Positions 53,729-62,859 of a stretch of 64,000 bases of DNA are shown here, piece after piece; position 1 is the stretch's first letter, and every line of letters starts with the position of its first letter. This stretch comes from Aurantimonadaceae bacterium (GTDB lineage: Bacteria; Pseudomonadota; Alphaproteobacteria; Rhizobiales; Rhizobiaceae). The stretch spans positions 1 to 64,000 of the forward strand of contig CANJKV010000005.1 of NCBI GenBank assembly GCA_947474855.1, in the 5' to 3' direction. The notes under the pieces are model-generated. The model was given only the letters and a program-made list of their open reading frames with translations, had not been told where the DNA came from and did no database searches. Both the position numbers and the translations under genes were made by a program.

Positions 53729-53766
53729 CGCGCGGCAACACGGTCCCGACAAAATGTTGCCGCGCG
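53729..53766 (+). terminator. Perfect 12-bp hairpin between PBP and YafK-like gene
   Basis: CGCGCGGCAACA-N14-TGTTGCCGCGCG then TCTTCCC. Confidence 0.55.
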
Positions 53767-53936
53767 TCTTCCCGACTCGCCGTCGTCGTAAATCGAACAA
53801 AGACTTTCGCCACGTGGGCCGGGCTTGTTCGGGCACGAGGCGGGTGTGCGAATCGGCGGGGGCGTCGCGCGTCAGACTGGGACCAGCAAGCGCGGCGATT
53901 CAGGGACGGCGGTCTAGAGATGGGCGGGTGTCGCGC

Positions 53937-54977
53937 ATGGCGCTGAGGGGACGGTCGTTGGTGGCGGCGGGGCTGATGCTCGCGATGGCTGGCTGCACCA
54001 CTATGCTGGACGTGCCGATCGAGGATGTGGCCGCCTCGGCGCAGCCTACGGTGATCGCCGCCGCGCTGACGCCGAAGCGCCCGCAAGGCTCCATCCTCGT
54101 GCGGATCTTCAAGGAGGAGAGCGAGCTGGAGGTCTGGCGGCTCGTCGGCGACGGGCGCTACGCGAAGCTCAAGACCTATCCGCTCTGCCGCTGGTCGGGA
54201 AAGCTCGGGCCGAAGATGACGGAGGGCGACCGTCAGGCTCCCGAGGGCTTCTACGCCGTCACGGCCCGGCTGATGAACCCGAATTCGAAGTACGAGAAGT
54301 CCTTCAACCTCGGCTATCCGAATCGCCTGGAGAAAGCGCTGGGCTACACCGGGGACTCGCTGATGGTGCATGGCGCCTGCTCCTCGTCCGGCTGCTACGC
54401 GATGACCGACGAGGGCGTCGCCGAGCTCTACGCCATCGCCGACCGCGCCCTTCGGTCCGGGCAATCGGATTTTCAGGTTCAAGCCTTTCCGTTCCGCATG
54501 ACGGCGTCGCAGATGGCCAAGCATCATCGCGATCCGAACATCGGCTTCTGGCGCAACCTGAAAATGGGCTATGACATCTTCGAGGTCACGCGTCGCGAGC
54601 CCACGGTCTCGACCTGCGGCGGCCGCTACGTCTTCAACGCGACCCGCACCGACGGTAGCCGCGCGCCCATGGACCCCATCGCCGCCTGTCCGACGCTCAC
54701 CACCGCCGTCGACCCGGCCGTCACCGCCAAGCAGCAGAAGGACGACGCCGAAACCCAGGCGCTCGTGTCCTGGAATCGCGCCGAGACGCCGATGAGCTAC
54801 GTCGACGGCGGCATGCATTCGAGCTTCCGCGACATGCTGAAGCGTCTCGGCCCCGAGGAACTCGCCAAGGTCACCTCCGCGACGCTGGTTCCCGTGAGCC
54901 GTCCGAGCGCCGCGCTTCAGGACCCGTACTCGTCCCGCGGGGAAAGCGTGTTCAGCCGTATGTTGAAGGGCGAGTGA
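53937..54977 (+). CDS. YafK/DpaA-like L,D-transpeptidase-fold lipoprotein
   Basis: Lipobox LAMAGC; MVHGACSSSGCYAMTDEGVAELY active-site signature. Confidence 0.9.
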   Translation: MALRGRSLVAAGLMLAMAGCTTMLDVPIEDVAASAQPTVIAAALTPKRPQGSILVRIFKEESELEVWRLVGDGRYAKLKTYPLCRWSGKLGPKMTEGDRQAPEGFYAVTARLMNPNSKYEKSFNLGYPNRLEKALGYTGDSLMVHGACSSSGCYAMTDEGVAELYAIADRALRSGQSDFQVQAFPFRMTASQMAKHHRDPNIGFWRNLKMGYDIFEVTRREPTVSTCGGRYVFNATRTDGSRAPMDPIAACPTLTTAVDPAVTAKQQKDDAETQALVSWNRAETPMSYVDGGMHSSFRDMLKRLGPEELAKVTSATLVPVSRPSAALQDPYSSRGESVFSRMLKGE

Positions 54978-55026
54978 CCGACTGGTCGATCTCGCAGAGG
55001 CTCACCGGCGCACCGACCGTTTCACG

Positions 55027-55140
55027 ATGAACGAAGACCAGCTGACCACCGTCATCCTCGCCAGCGTGATGCTGATCCTTCTCGCCACGGTCGTCGCGGC
55101 CCTGCGCTACAACTGGCTGGATCTCCTGACCTCGGCGTGA
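55027..55140 (+). CDS. 37-aa putative single-pass membrane protein
   Basis: MNEDQLTTVILASVMLILLATVVAALRYNWLDLLTSA; below the ORF-track length cutoff. Confidence 0.45.
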   Translation: MNEDQLTTVILASVMLILLATVVAALRYNWLDLLTSA

Positions 55141-55270
55141 ACTCGGAACCCGAGCAATCGCGCCCGCGCAACATCATGCGTATTCCCTCCGGGCGGTGAG
55201 GTCCTATGAAGGAGACGAGCTTCGGGCGCTTCGCGGCCGACAGCAGGAAAATCCTGAAAAGGGGTCAATC

Positions 55271-55693
55271 ATGACTGAGCTGAACGGCCTGCGGATCCTC
55301 GTGGTCGAGGACGAACCGATCCTGGCCGACACCCTGAAGCTCGACCTTGAGGCGCAGGGCGCGATCGTGCTCGGCCCGGCCCCGAGCGTTTCCAAGGCGA
55401 TCGCCTGCATCGCCGAGGCCGACGTGATCGATGCCGCCGTGCTCGACGTGAAGCTGCGTGGCGAGAACTCCTTCCCCATCGCCAGCGATCTGGACCGTCA
55501 GGACATCCCCTTCGTGTTCCTGACCGGCTTCGATCGCTCGCCGGTCACGCTTCGCTTCGCCGACATTCCGGTCTTCGAGAAGCCGGTGGATCCCGATGTC
55601 CTCGTGGGCGCGTTGCGCGGAGAGGTCGATCGTAAGGTGGCGCAGCGGTCGGCTCCCGGTCGGTCGGCCGATCGCAATCGCCATCGCGGCTGA
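55271..55693 (+). CDS. Single-domain response regulator receiver
   Basis: LRILVVEDEPILADTL, phosphoacceptor AAVLDVKL, PFVFLTGF, VFEKP. Confidence 0.92.
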   Translation: MTELNGLRILVVEDEPILADTLKLDLEAQGAIVLGPAPSVSKAIACIAEADVIDAAVLDVKLRGENSFPIASDLDRQDIPFVFLTGFDRSPVTLRFADIPVFEKPVDPDVLVGALRGEVDRKVAQRSAPGRSADRNRHRG

Positions 55694-55797
55694 CGATGGA
55701 GACCCGGGTCGCTCGTCACCGTCTCATTGCCGGCTTTTAATTTGTTCGCCGTCCGGCTCCCGGCTAGAAGCCGCAGCCGCAACCGGCGATCGATGCG

Positions 55798-58434
55798 ATG
55801 GCGACCACAACCGCTCCCACGTCCGCGAACGACCCTGCACCTTCGCGTGCGGCTTCCGGTCCCCGGATCCTGGAGCGGGTGCGATCGGTGAATCCGGCGC
55901 TTCGCCGCGGCTTAGGCCTCGCGGCGATCGTCTTCGTCTTCGCGCTGGTGGTGGCGACGCTTCGCCGGTTCGCCGGCGACGTTTCCTATGACGAGGTCGT
56001 CGCCGCGCTGCTCGCGACCTCCTGGTGGACGGTCAGCCTCGCGGTCTTGCTGACGGCCTGCAGCTACGCCTCTCTGGTTCTCTACGACGTCTTCGCCCTG
56101 CGCTATGTCGATCGGCCCCAGCCGCTGTCCGCGACCGCCTTCGTATCGTTCTGCGCCTATGCCGTCGGGAACACCGCCGGCTTCGGGCCGCTGAGCGGCG
56201 GCGCCGTCCGCTATCGGTTCTATTCGCGGCTCGGCCTGTCTCCGGAGGCGATCGCCGCGGTGATCGGGTTCGTCACGGTGGCCTTCGGCACGGGTCTCGC
56301 CGTCGCGGCCTTCACCGCCTCGGCCGTCTCGTCGGAGGCGATCGGTCCGATCCTCCACCTGCCGCCGGATCTTCTGCGCTGGGGTGCCGTCCTCGCCATC
56401 GCGGCGATCGTCGGCGGCTACCTCGTGCTTCTCCGGCGCACCCGGAGCGGGGCCGGCGGCTGGCTGCGCGCCCCGAGCCCGGCCATCGCCGGCGGCCAGC
56501 TGCTCGCCACCATCCTCGACCTCTTCTTCTCCGCGCTCGTCCTTTACGTGCTGCTGCCGGCCGGCAAGCCCGACCTGCCGGTCTTCCTGGCGATCTACAC
56601 GATCGCCGTCGCCTCCGGCGTTCTCAGCCACGTTCCCGCCGGATTGGGGGTTTTCGAGACGATCATCCTCGCGGCCATGCCGGAGACCGTTCCGTCGCAG
56701 GAGGTCCTGTCGGCGCTTCTCCTGTATCGCCTCGCCTATCACGTCCTTCCGCTGATCGCGGCCGCGCTTCTCGTGTCCGGAGCCGAGGCCCGCCGCGTCG
56801 TCGCCTCGCCGATAGCGCGGGTGACCGCCGACGCGGTCGCGCGCATCGCACCCCTCGTTCTTGCGGCGCTGACCCTCATCGCCGGCGCCATGCTGATCTT
56901 CTCCAGCGTGACGCCGGCACCGGCGGGAGACCTCGAGTTCCTCGGTTCAACCGTCGCCCTGCCCCTCGGCCTCGTCGAGGCGGCGCACTTCGCCTCCGGC
57001 GTCCTCGGCATCATTCTAGTTGTCGGATCGCGCGGGCTGGCGCAGCGTCTGGACGGCGCCTGGTGGGCGAGCGTCGCCGCCGCCTCGCTCGCGGCGGCGC
57101 TCTGCTTCCTCAAAGCCGTCGCCGTCTTCGAAGCCGCCTTCCTGGCGCTCCTCCTCCTGGCGCTGATTCCCCTGCGCGGGCGGTTCGACCGCCCGGCTTC
57201 GCTCTTTCGCGAAGCCCTCAGCGCGCCGTGGCTCTTCGCGGTCGCGATCATCCTCCTCTCCGCCGGCGCGCTCCTCTTCTTCGCCTACGAGGACGTCGAG
57301 TACAGCCATGGGCTCTGGACGGATTTCGCGTTCGGTGCCGAGGCGCCGCGCTCGTTGCGCGCCTTTCTCGGCGTCTGCGTGGTGGCCGGAGCCGTCGCGC
57401 TCTGGAGCCTCCTGCGCACGGCTCTCGATGCGGTCGCCGCGCCCAGCGCGGAGGAACTGGCCCAAGCCGTGGCGATCCTGAATCGCCAGCCGCTGGCCGA
57501 TGCCAACCTCGTACGCTCCGGCGACAAGGCTCTTCTCTTCTCCGAGAATCGCGATGCCTTTCTGATGTATGCCCGTCAGGGCCGCTCGTTCGTCTCGCTC
57601 TTCGGGCCGGTCGGCGCGCCCGCTTCGGCGGCCGAGCTCGTCTGGCGCTTCGCCGAGATGGCCCGGGAGGGTGGCGGGCGCGCCGCCCTCTACCAGATCC
57701 ATCCCGAGATGCTGCCGCTCTGCGCCGATGCGGGCCTGCGCGCCATCAAGCTCGGCGAGGCCGCGATCATCCCGCTGAAAGACTTCGACCTGAAGGGCGC
57801 GAAGCGCTCCGGGCTGCGCCAGACCGTCAACCGCGGCGAGCGCGACGGCCTGCGCTTCGAGGTCGTCCCGGTCGAGGCCGTGCCATCGGTGTTCGAGGAT
57901 CTGCGCCGGATCTCGGACGGCTGGCTGGAATCGAAGGGCGCGCGCGAGAAGCGCTTCTCCGTCGGCTGGTTCGATCGCGACTACATCCTCTCGCAGCCCG
58001 TGGCGCTAGTGCGCCTCGAAGGGCGGATCGTCGCCTTCGCCAACATCCTCGTCACCGGCACGAAGCTGCAGAGCGCGATCGACCTGATGCGCTTCGCGCC
58101 GGATGCGCCGCGCTCGACCATGGAGTTCCTGCTCCTCAGCCTCATGCTCCATATGCGCGACGAAGGCTACGAGACGTTCGATCTCGGCATGGCGCCGCTG
58201 TCGGGACTGTCCAACAGTCCGGCCGCGCCGCTTTGGAACCGGATCGGCGGCCTGGTCTTCGACCATGCCGAACGCTTCTACAACTTCCGGGGCTTGCGCG
58301 CCTTCAAGTCGAAGTTCGATCCCGACTGGTGCCCCCGTTATCTCGCCGTCTCGGGTGGGCTCCCGCCGGCCCTCGCCCTGGCCGACATCTCGCAACTCAT
58401 CGCCGGCGGACTGACGGGTGTGGTGTCGAAATGA
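55798..58434 (+). CDS. mprF: Bifunctional lysyl-phosphatidylglycerol synthetase/flippase
   Basis: N-terminal multi-TM flippase-like domain plus C-terminal aminoacyl transferase domain (FDLGMAPLSGL...NFRGLRAFKSKFDPDWCPRYLA). Confidence 0.93.
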   Translation: MATTTAPTSANDPAPSRAASGPRILERVRSVNPALRRGLGLAAIVFVFALVVATLRRFAGDVSYDEVVAALLATSWWTVSLAVLLTACSYASLVLYDVFALRYVDRPQPLSATAFVSFCAYAVGNTAGFGPLSGGAVRYRFYSRLGLSPEAIAAVIGFVTVAFGTGLAVAAFTASAVSSEAIGPILHLPPDLLRWGAVLAIAAIVGGYLVLLRRTRSGAGGWLRAPSPAIAGGQLLATILDLFFSALVLYVLLPAGKPDLPVFLAIYTIAVASGVLSHVPAGLGVFETIILAAMPETVPSQEVLSALLLYRLAYHVLPLIAAALLVSGAEARRVVASPIARVTADAVARIAPLVLAALTLIAGAMLIFSSVTPAPAGDLEFLGSTVALPLGLVEAAHFASGVLGIILVVGSRGLAQRLDGAWWASVAAASLAAALCFLKAVAVFEAAFLALLLLALIPLRGRFDRPASLFREALSAPWLFAVAIILLSAGALLFFAYEDVEYSHGLWTDFAFGAEAPRSLRAFLGVCVVAGAVALWSLLRTALDAVAAPSAEELAQAVAILNRQPLADANLVRSGDKALLFSENRDAFLMYARQGRSFVSLFGPVGAPASAAELVWRFAEMAREGGGRAALYQIHPEMLPLCADAGLRAIKLGEAAIIPLKDFDLKGAKRSGLRQTVNRGERDGLRFEVVPVEAVPSVFEDLRRISDGWLESKGAREKRFSVGWFDRDYILSQPVALVRLEGRIVAFANILVTGTKLQSAIDLMRFAPDAPRSTMEFLLLSLMLHMRDEGYETFDLGMAPLSGLSNSPAAPLWNRIGGLVFDHAERFYNFRGLRAFKSKFDPDWCPRYLAVSGGLPPALALADISQLIAGGLTGVVSK

Positions 58435-59759
58435 GGCCGTCTTCCCTTCTTCTGGTCGCCGCATCCCTTCTCGCGTCCGGAGCGGCCGCTAGCGCCGCGC
58501 CCGGCGAGGGGTGGCAGGGCAAGTTCCTGGGCCAGCCGGTGATCCTGACACCGGCCGCCGAGGCCGTTCGATCCGAGGTCGTCCTGATATCGGATGCAAA
58601 CGGCTGGAGCGCCGACGATGCCGCGCTCGCCGAGCGGCTCAAGGATGCGGGCAGCATCGTTCTCGGGCTCGACTATCCATCGATCGTCGAGGCGATCAAC
58701 GCGTCGAGCGACTCCTGCGCCTATCTCGTTTCCGACATCGAATCCCTTAGCCAGACGGTTCAGCGCGGCATCGGCAATGCGAGCCTGCAGCAGCCGGCCG
58801 TGACCGGCTTCGGAGCCGGCGCCACGCTGGCCCTCGGCATCGTCGCCCAAACGCCGGGGGCAACGATCGCGCGAACCGTCGCGATCGATCCCGGCGACCG
58901 CCTGCCCTTCGACAAGCCGCTCTGCACGCCGGCCGCGAAGGAGCTGACGCCGTCGGGCACGATCTATGCTTTGACCGCCGGTGCCTTGCCCAATCCCGTG
59001 AAGGTGATCTTCACGCCAGCTGCCACCGATCTTGGCCGAGCGCATGCGGAGCGGCTCGACGACAGTTGGGAGGCGATCGAGATCGAGAACACCGACGAGG
59101 CGCCTTTCGATGCCGCCTTCACAGAACTGCGGTCGGCCGGCGACGGCGAGGCGCAGCTGGCCGATCTGCCGCTCGCGGTCCTCGATGCGGAACCGTCGAG
59201 GGATGCGATGGCCGTCGTTTATTCCGGCGATGGCGGCTGGCGCGACCTCGACAAGATCGTCGCCGAGCATCTCCAGCAGGCCGGCGTGCCCGTGGTCGGG
59301 GTGGATTCGCTGCGCTACTTCTGGTCGGAAAAAACGCCGCAGCAGACCGCGGCCGACCTGCAGGCGATCATCGACGCCTATTCCAAGCGCTGGAACGTGT
59401 CGAAGGTCTACCTCGTCGGCTATTCCTTCGGTGCCGACATCCTACCCTCGACCTACCTCGCCATGGACGATGGCCACCGGGCCAAGGTCGAGCGCCTGTC
59501 GCTGCTCGCGCTCGCCGCAAGCGGAGACTATCGGATTTCGGTCGCCGGCTGGCTCGGCATCTCGTCCGGCAAGGGACCCTCTACCCTGGCCGACCTCGCG
59601 CGGATCCCGGCCTCCATCGTGCAATGCTTCTACGGCTCAGACGACGCGGACAGCGTTTGCGGGAGCCTGCGCGACAAGGGCGTCCAGGTGATCGAGACGA
59701 GCGGCGGGCATCACTTCGACGGCGACTACCAGGCGCTGGCCGACAGGATCCTCGGCTGA
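58431..59759 (+). CDS. acvB: AcvB/VirJ family periplasmic hydrolase
   Basis: Signal peptide; VVYSGDGGWRDLDK, VGYSFGADILPS, TSGGHHFDGDY; ATGA overlap with mprF. Confidence 0.92.
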   Translation: MRPSSLLLVAASLLASGAAASAAPGEGWQGKFLGQPVILTPAAEAVRSEVVLISDANGWSADDAALAERLKDAGSIVLGLDYPSIVEAINASSDSCAYLVSDIESLSQTVQRGIGNASLQQPAVTGFGAGATLALGIVAQTPGATIARTVAIDPGDRLPFDKPLCTPAAKELTPSGTIYALTAGALPNPVKVIFTPAATDLGRAHAERLDDSWEAIEIENTDEAPFDAAFTELRSAGDGEAQLADLPLAVLDAEPSRDAMAVVYSGDGGWRDLDKIVAEHLQQAGVPVVGVDSLRYFWSEKTPQQTAADLQAIIDAYSKRWNVSKVYLVGYSFGADILPSTYLAMDDGHRAKVERLSLLALAASGDYRISVAGWLGISSGKGPSTLADLARIPASIVQCFYGSDDADSVCGSLRDKGVQVIETSGGHHFDGDYQALADRILG

Positions 59760-59765
59760 CGCGCG

Positions 59766-59790
59766 GGCTGGCCCAGCCTTTTCATTTAAT
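59766..59790 (+). terminator. Rho-independent-like terminator after acvB
   Basis: GGCTG-GCC-CAGCC followed by TTTTCATTTAAT. Confidence 0.55.
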
Positions 59791-59889
59791 TTGCCGGTTA
59801 ACCAGAAAAGCAGCCTTGCTTAACCTGCCGTAGCGTTAACGAGCCGTGAGCAGCTATTCTCCTGGGTGTTGAAACGAGGAGATACGGCG

Positions 59890-60117
59890 ATGATGCTCTC
59901 GGTTTGCCCCATCTGCGACGAGGTTGCCAAAGCCGCGCACGACCGGGACGGCGACGGCATGCGCTTCAACTGCGATGCGTGCGGCGACTTCGGCATCTCC
60001 GAAGCCAGCGCTTTCTCGATGCACCGCTACGCTTCCGAGCTTCGCCGAAGCTTCCTGCGCGCGGCGGCGCATCGGGCCGAGCCGGGCTCCGTGCCGGTCA
60101 TCACGCATATCGACTGA
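59890..60117 (+). CDS. Small zinc-ribbon-like hypothetical protein
   Basis: CPIC-X18-CDAC spacing; RBS-like AGGAG upstream. Confidence 0.65.
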   Translation: MMLSVCPICDEVAKAAHDRDGDGMRFNCDACGDFGISEASAFSMHRYASELRRSFLRAAAHRAEPGSVPVITHID

Positions 60118-60227
60118 CCGACCAGCTTTTGCCGCCGGCGACGGTGGCAAAGCGCGTCAGGCGCCTAGATGCCCGTCGGTCCCTATGCGATAGGGCCCGT
60201 AACGAAGCGCGGCAGGAGTGGCGCCAC

Positions 60228-60479
60228 ATGATGACGGCAGAAGACAAGGATGCGATCGTCGACCAGATCGGAAGCCTGTTCGAGGGCCTCGACCTGAACG
60301 ACGTGGCCGATATCCTGGCCGTGCAGCTCGCGCTCCTGACGAGCCAGGGTTCGGATGCGGTCGATGACGCGGTGATCTTCCTCAACGAGATTCGCGACGA
60401 GGCCGAGGCGATCCTGCGCACCGAACTCTCCGAGGACGACGAGGATGCTGACGGCGACGAGGCGCCTCGCCAGCAGTAG
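60228..60479 (+). CDS. Small acidic hypothetical protein (83 aa)
   Basis: MMTAEDKDAIVDQIGSLFEGLDLNDVADILAVQLALLTS...; AGGAGTGG upstream. Confidence 0.6.
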   Translation: MMTAEDKDAIVDQIGSLFEGLDLNDVADILAVQLALLTSQGSDAVDDAVIFLNEIRDEAEAILRTELSEDDEDADGDEAPRQQ

Positions 60480-60572
60480 ATCGAGAGCGCCGTCACGACA
60501 CGACGCATCTTGCCGAGCGGGCCGCGATCGACTTTCATCTGCGCAGGCACGGGAACGGGGCGATCGATCCTC

Positions 60573-61193
60573 ATGGGCAGTTCGGGTTCGGCAGCACTCG
60601 CCAGCGACGCGGAGCGCCTCGAAACGCTCCGCGCGCTCGATCTCCTGGATACGCCGACGGAGCCGCGTTTCGACGAGATCACGCAACTCGCCTCGCAGGC
60701 CTGCAACGCGCCCATCGCGCTCGTCACGCTGGTCGACAAGGATCGTCAGTGGTTCAAGTCGCGCCACGGCCTTGAACTGACGGAAACGGTTCTCGACCAG
60801 TCGGTCTGCGCTCACGCTCTCGGCCAGCACGATCTTCTCGTGATCCCCGACCTGTCCAAGGACGAGCGGACGCGCAACAATCCCCTCGTCACCGGCGGGT
60901 CGCACCTGCGCTTCTACGCGGGGGCGCCGCTCGTCGCGCCGAACGGCCACGTGCTCGGCACGCTCTGCGTCGTCGACGACGTACCACGCCCGGACGGGCT
61001 CGCACCGGGGCAGGCGGCGATTCTCTCGACGCTGGCGCGGGACGTCATGGACGAGATCCGCCGAAGCCGCGGCCCGGAAGCGATCTCCGAAAACGCGCGG
61101 ATGCCGCAGGAGCCATCGCCGCAAGCGGAGGTCGCGAAGGGCGGCGGTCTGCGGAAGCTCGTGCGCCGCCTCGCCGCGCGCCTGCCGCTCTGA
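60573..61193 (+). CDS. GAF domain protein
   Basis: LRALDLLDTPTEPRFDEITQLASQACNAPIALVTLVDKDRQWFKSRHGL...YAGAPLVAPNGHVLGTLCVVDD. Confidence 0.92.
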   Translation: MGSSGSAALASDAERLETLRALDLLDTPTEPRFDEITQLASQACNAPIALVTLVDKDRQWFKSRHGLELTETVLDQSVCAHALGQHDLLVIPDLSKDERTRNNPLVTGGSHLRFYAGAPLVAPNGHVLGTLCVVDDVPRPDGLAPGQAAILSTLARDVMDEIRRSRGPEAISENARMPQEPSPQAEVAKGGGLRKLVRRLAARLPL

Positions 61194-61295
61194 CGCCCCG
61201 ACCATCACCGCGATTTGATGGTCAGGCTCGATTGTCGCCGGGACCGCGAGCGCGACACTCTTAGCTTGCTCATCGCGGGCCAAGGGACGTCAATC

Positions 61296-61721
61296 ATGCT
61301 GCCACGCCGTTCTTCGCCGTTCGCGGCGGTTCTTCTCGCCGCGTCCCTTTTGACGGCTCTGCCCGCGCGCGCGGACGATGCCGGCGACGTCCAGTCGACG
61401 ATCGCCAGCCAGCTGCAGGCCTTCAGGTCCGGCGACGGACCAGCCGCCTACTCCTTCGCAGCCCCGAACATCCGCGCGATGTTTCCCGATGCCGGCACAT
61501 TCATGTCGATGGTGCAACAGGGATACGACCCGGTCTACAACGCCGCGCAGTCCAGTTTCGGCGCGCTGATGCCGGAAGGGTCGGGCTTTCGCCAGGAAGT
61601 GTTTCTCACCGACGCCAAGGGCGTGAACTGGATCGCGAGCTATACGCTGGAGCGGCAGGCGGATGGATCGATGAAGATCACCGGCTGCTCCATCCGCAAG
61701 AGCGACGATCTCTCGGCCTGA
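61296..61721 (+). CDS. Secreted DUF4864-like protein
   Basis: Signal peptide; IASQLQAFRSGDGPAAYSFAAPNIRAMFPDAGTFMSMVQQGYDPVY. Confidence 0.8.
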   Translation: MLPRRSSPFAAVLLAASLLTALPARADDAGDVQSTIASQLQAFRSGDGPAAYSFAAPNIRAMFPDAGTFMSMVQQGYDPVYNAAQSSFGALMPEGSGFRQEVFLTDAKGVNWIASYTLERQADGSMKITGCSIRKSDDLSA

Positions 61722-61728
61722 ACAGCCC

Positions 61729-62859
61729 TCACATCGGCGCGACGTCGCCTCGGGCCCAGCCGGCCTGCGTTTCCGCGAAGAAGGCGTCGAAGCGTCCGTG
61801 TTCGATCGCGTCGCGGATGCCGGCCATCAGCGACTGATAATAGTGCAGGTTGTTCCAGGTGAGCAGCATTCCGGCGAGAGCTTCGTCGGTGCGCACGAGA
61901 TGGTGGAGGTAGGCGCGGGAATAATCGCGCGTCGCCGGACAGGTCGATCCCGGATCGAGCGGCCGCGGATCCTCGGCGTGGCGAGCGTTCTTGAGGTTGA
62001 TGCGCCCCATCCGCGTAAAGGCGAGGCCGTGCCGACCCGCCCGCGTCGGCATCACGCAGTCGAACATGTCGATCCCGCGCGCCACGGACTTCAGGATGTC
62101 GTCCGGCGTGCCGACGCCCATGAGGTAGCGCGGCTTGTCCACGGGCAGCGCCGGCAGCGTGGCCTCCAGGATGCGCAGCATCTCGGCCTGCGGCTCGCCG
62201 ACCGCCAAGCCACCAACGGCGTAGCCCTTGAGGTCCATCGCGGCGAGCGCCTCGGCCGAGCGAACGCGCAGGTCCTCTTCCGTGCCCCCCTGGACGATGC
62301 CGAACATCGCCTTGCCCGGCTGGTCGCCGAAGGCCGTCTTGCAGCGCTCGGCCCAGCGCAGCGACATCTCCATGGCCCGCTCGACTTCCGCGCGCTCCGC
62401 TGGCAGCCGGATGCATTCGTCGAGCTGCATCTGGATGTCGGAATCGAGAAGGCCCTGGATCTCGATCGACCGCTCGGGGGTCAGCGAATGAACGCTGCCG
62501 TCGACGTGCGAGCGGAAGGTGACGCCGGTCTCGTCGAGCTTGCGCAGATCCGCCAGCGACATGACCTGGAACCCGCCTGAATCGGTCAGGATCGGATAGG
62601 GCCAGCGCGCGAACTCATGGAGACCGCCGAGGCGGGCCATCCGCTCGGCGCCCGGCCGCAGCATCAAGTGATACACGTTGCCGAGGATGATGTCCGAGCC
62701 GAGCTCGCGCACCTGGTCGAGATACATCGCCTTCACAGTTCCGGCAGTTCCGACCGGCATGAAAGCGGGCGTGCGCACGGTACCGCGCGGCATCGTGATC
62801 TCGCCGCGACGGGCACGGCCATCGCTGGCAAGGAGGTTGAAGGTAAACGTGTCGCTCAT
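61729..62859 (-). CDS. tgt: Queuine tRNA-ribosyltransferase
   Basis: [50 protein letters not shown] at 62859. Confidence 0.96.
   Translation of the reverse strand: MSDTFTFNLLASDGRARRGEITMPRGTVRTPAFMPVGTAGTVKAMYLDQVRELGSDIILGNVYHLMLRPGAERMARLGGLHEFARWPYPILTDSGGFQVMSLADLRKLDETGVTFRSHVDGSVHSLTPERSIEIQGLLDSDIQMQLDECIRLPAERAEVERAMEMSLRWAERCKTAFGDQPGKAMFGIVQGGTEEDLRVRSAEALAAMDLKGYAVGGLAVGEPQAEMLRILEATLPALPVDKPRYLMGVGTPDDILKSVARGIDMFDCVMPTRAGRHGLAFTRMGRINLKNARHAEDPRPLDPGSTCPATRDYSRAYLHHLVRTDEALAGMLLTWNNLHYYQSLMAGIRDAIEHGRFDAFFAETQAGWARGDVAPM

Noticed and set aside
56025-59759. 1244-aa plus-strand ORF
   Set aside because: An out-of-frame, Arg/Pro-rich shadow of mprF that happens to be in frame with acvB; the real genes are 55798..58434 and 58431..59759.
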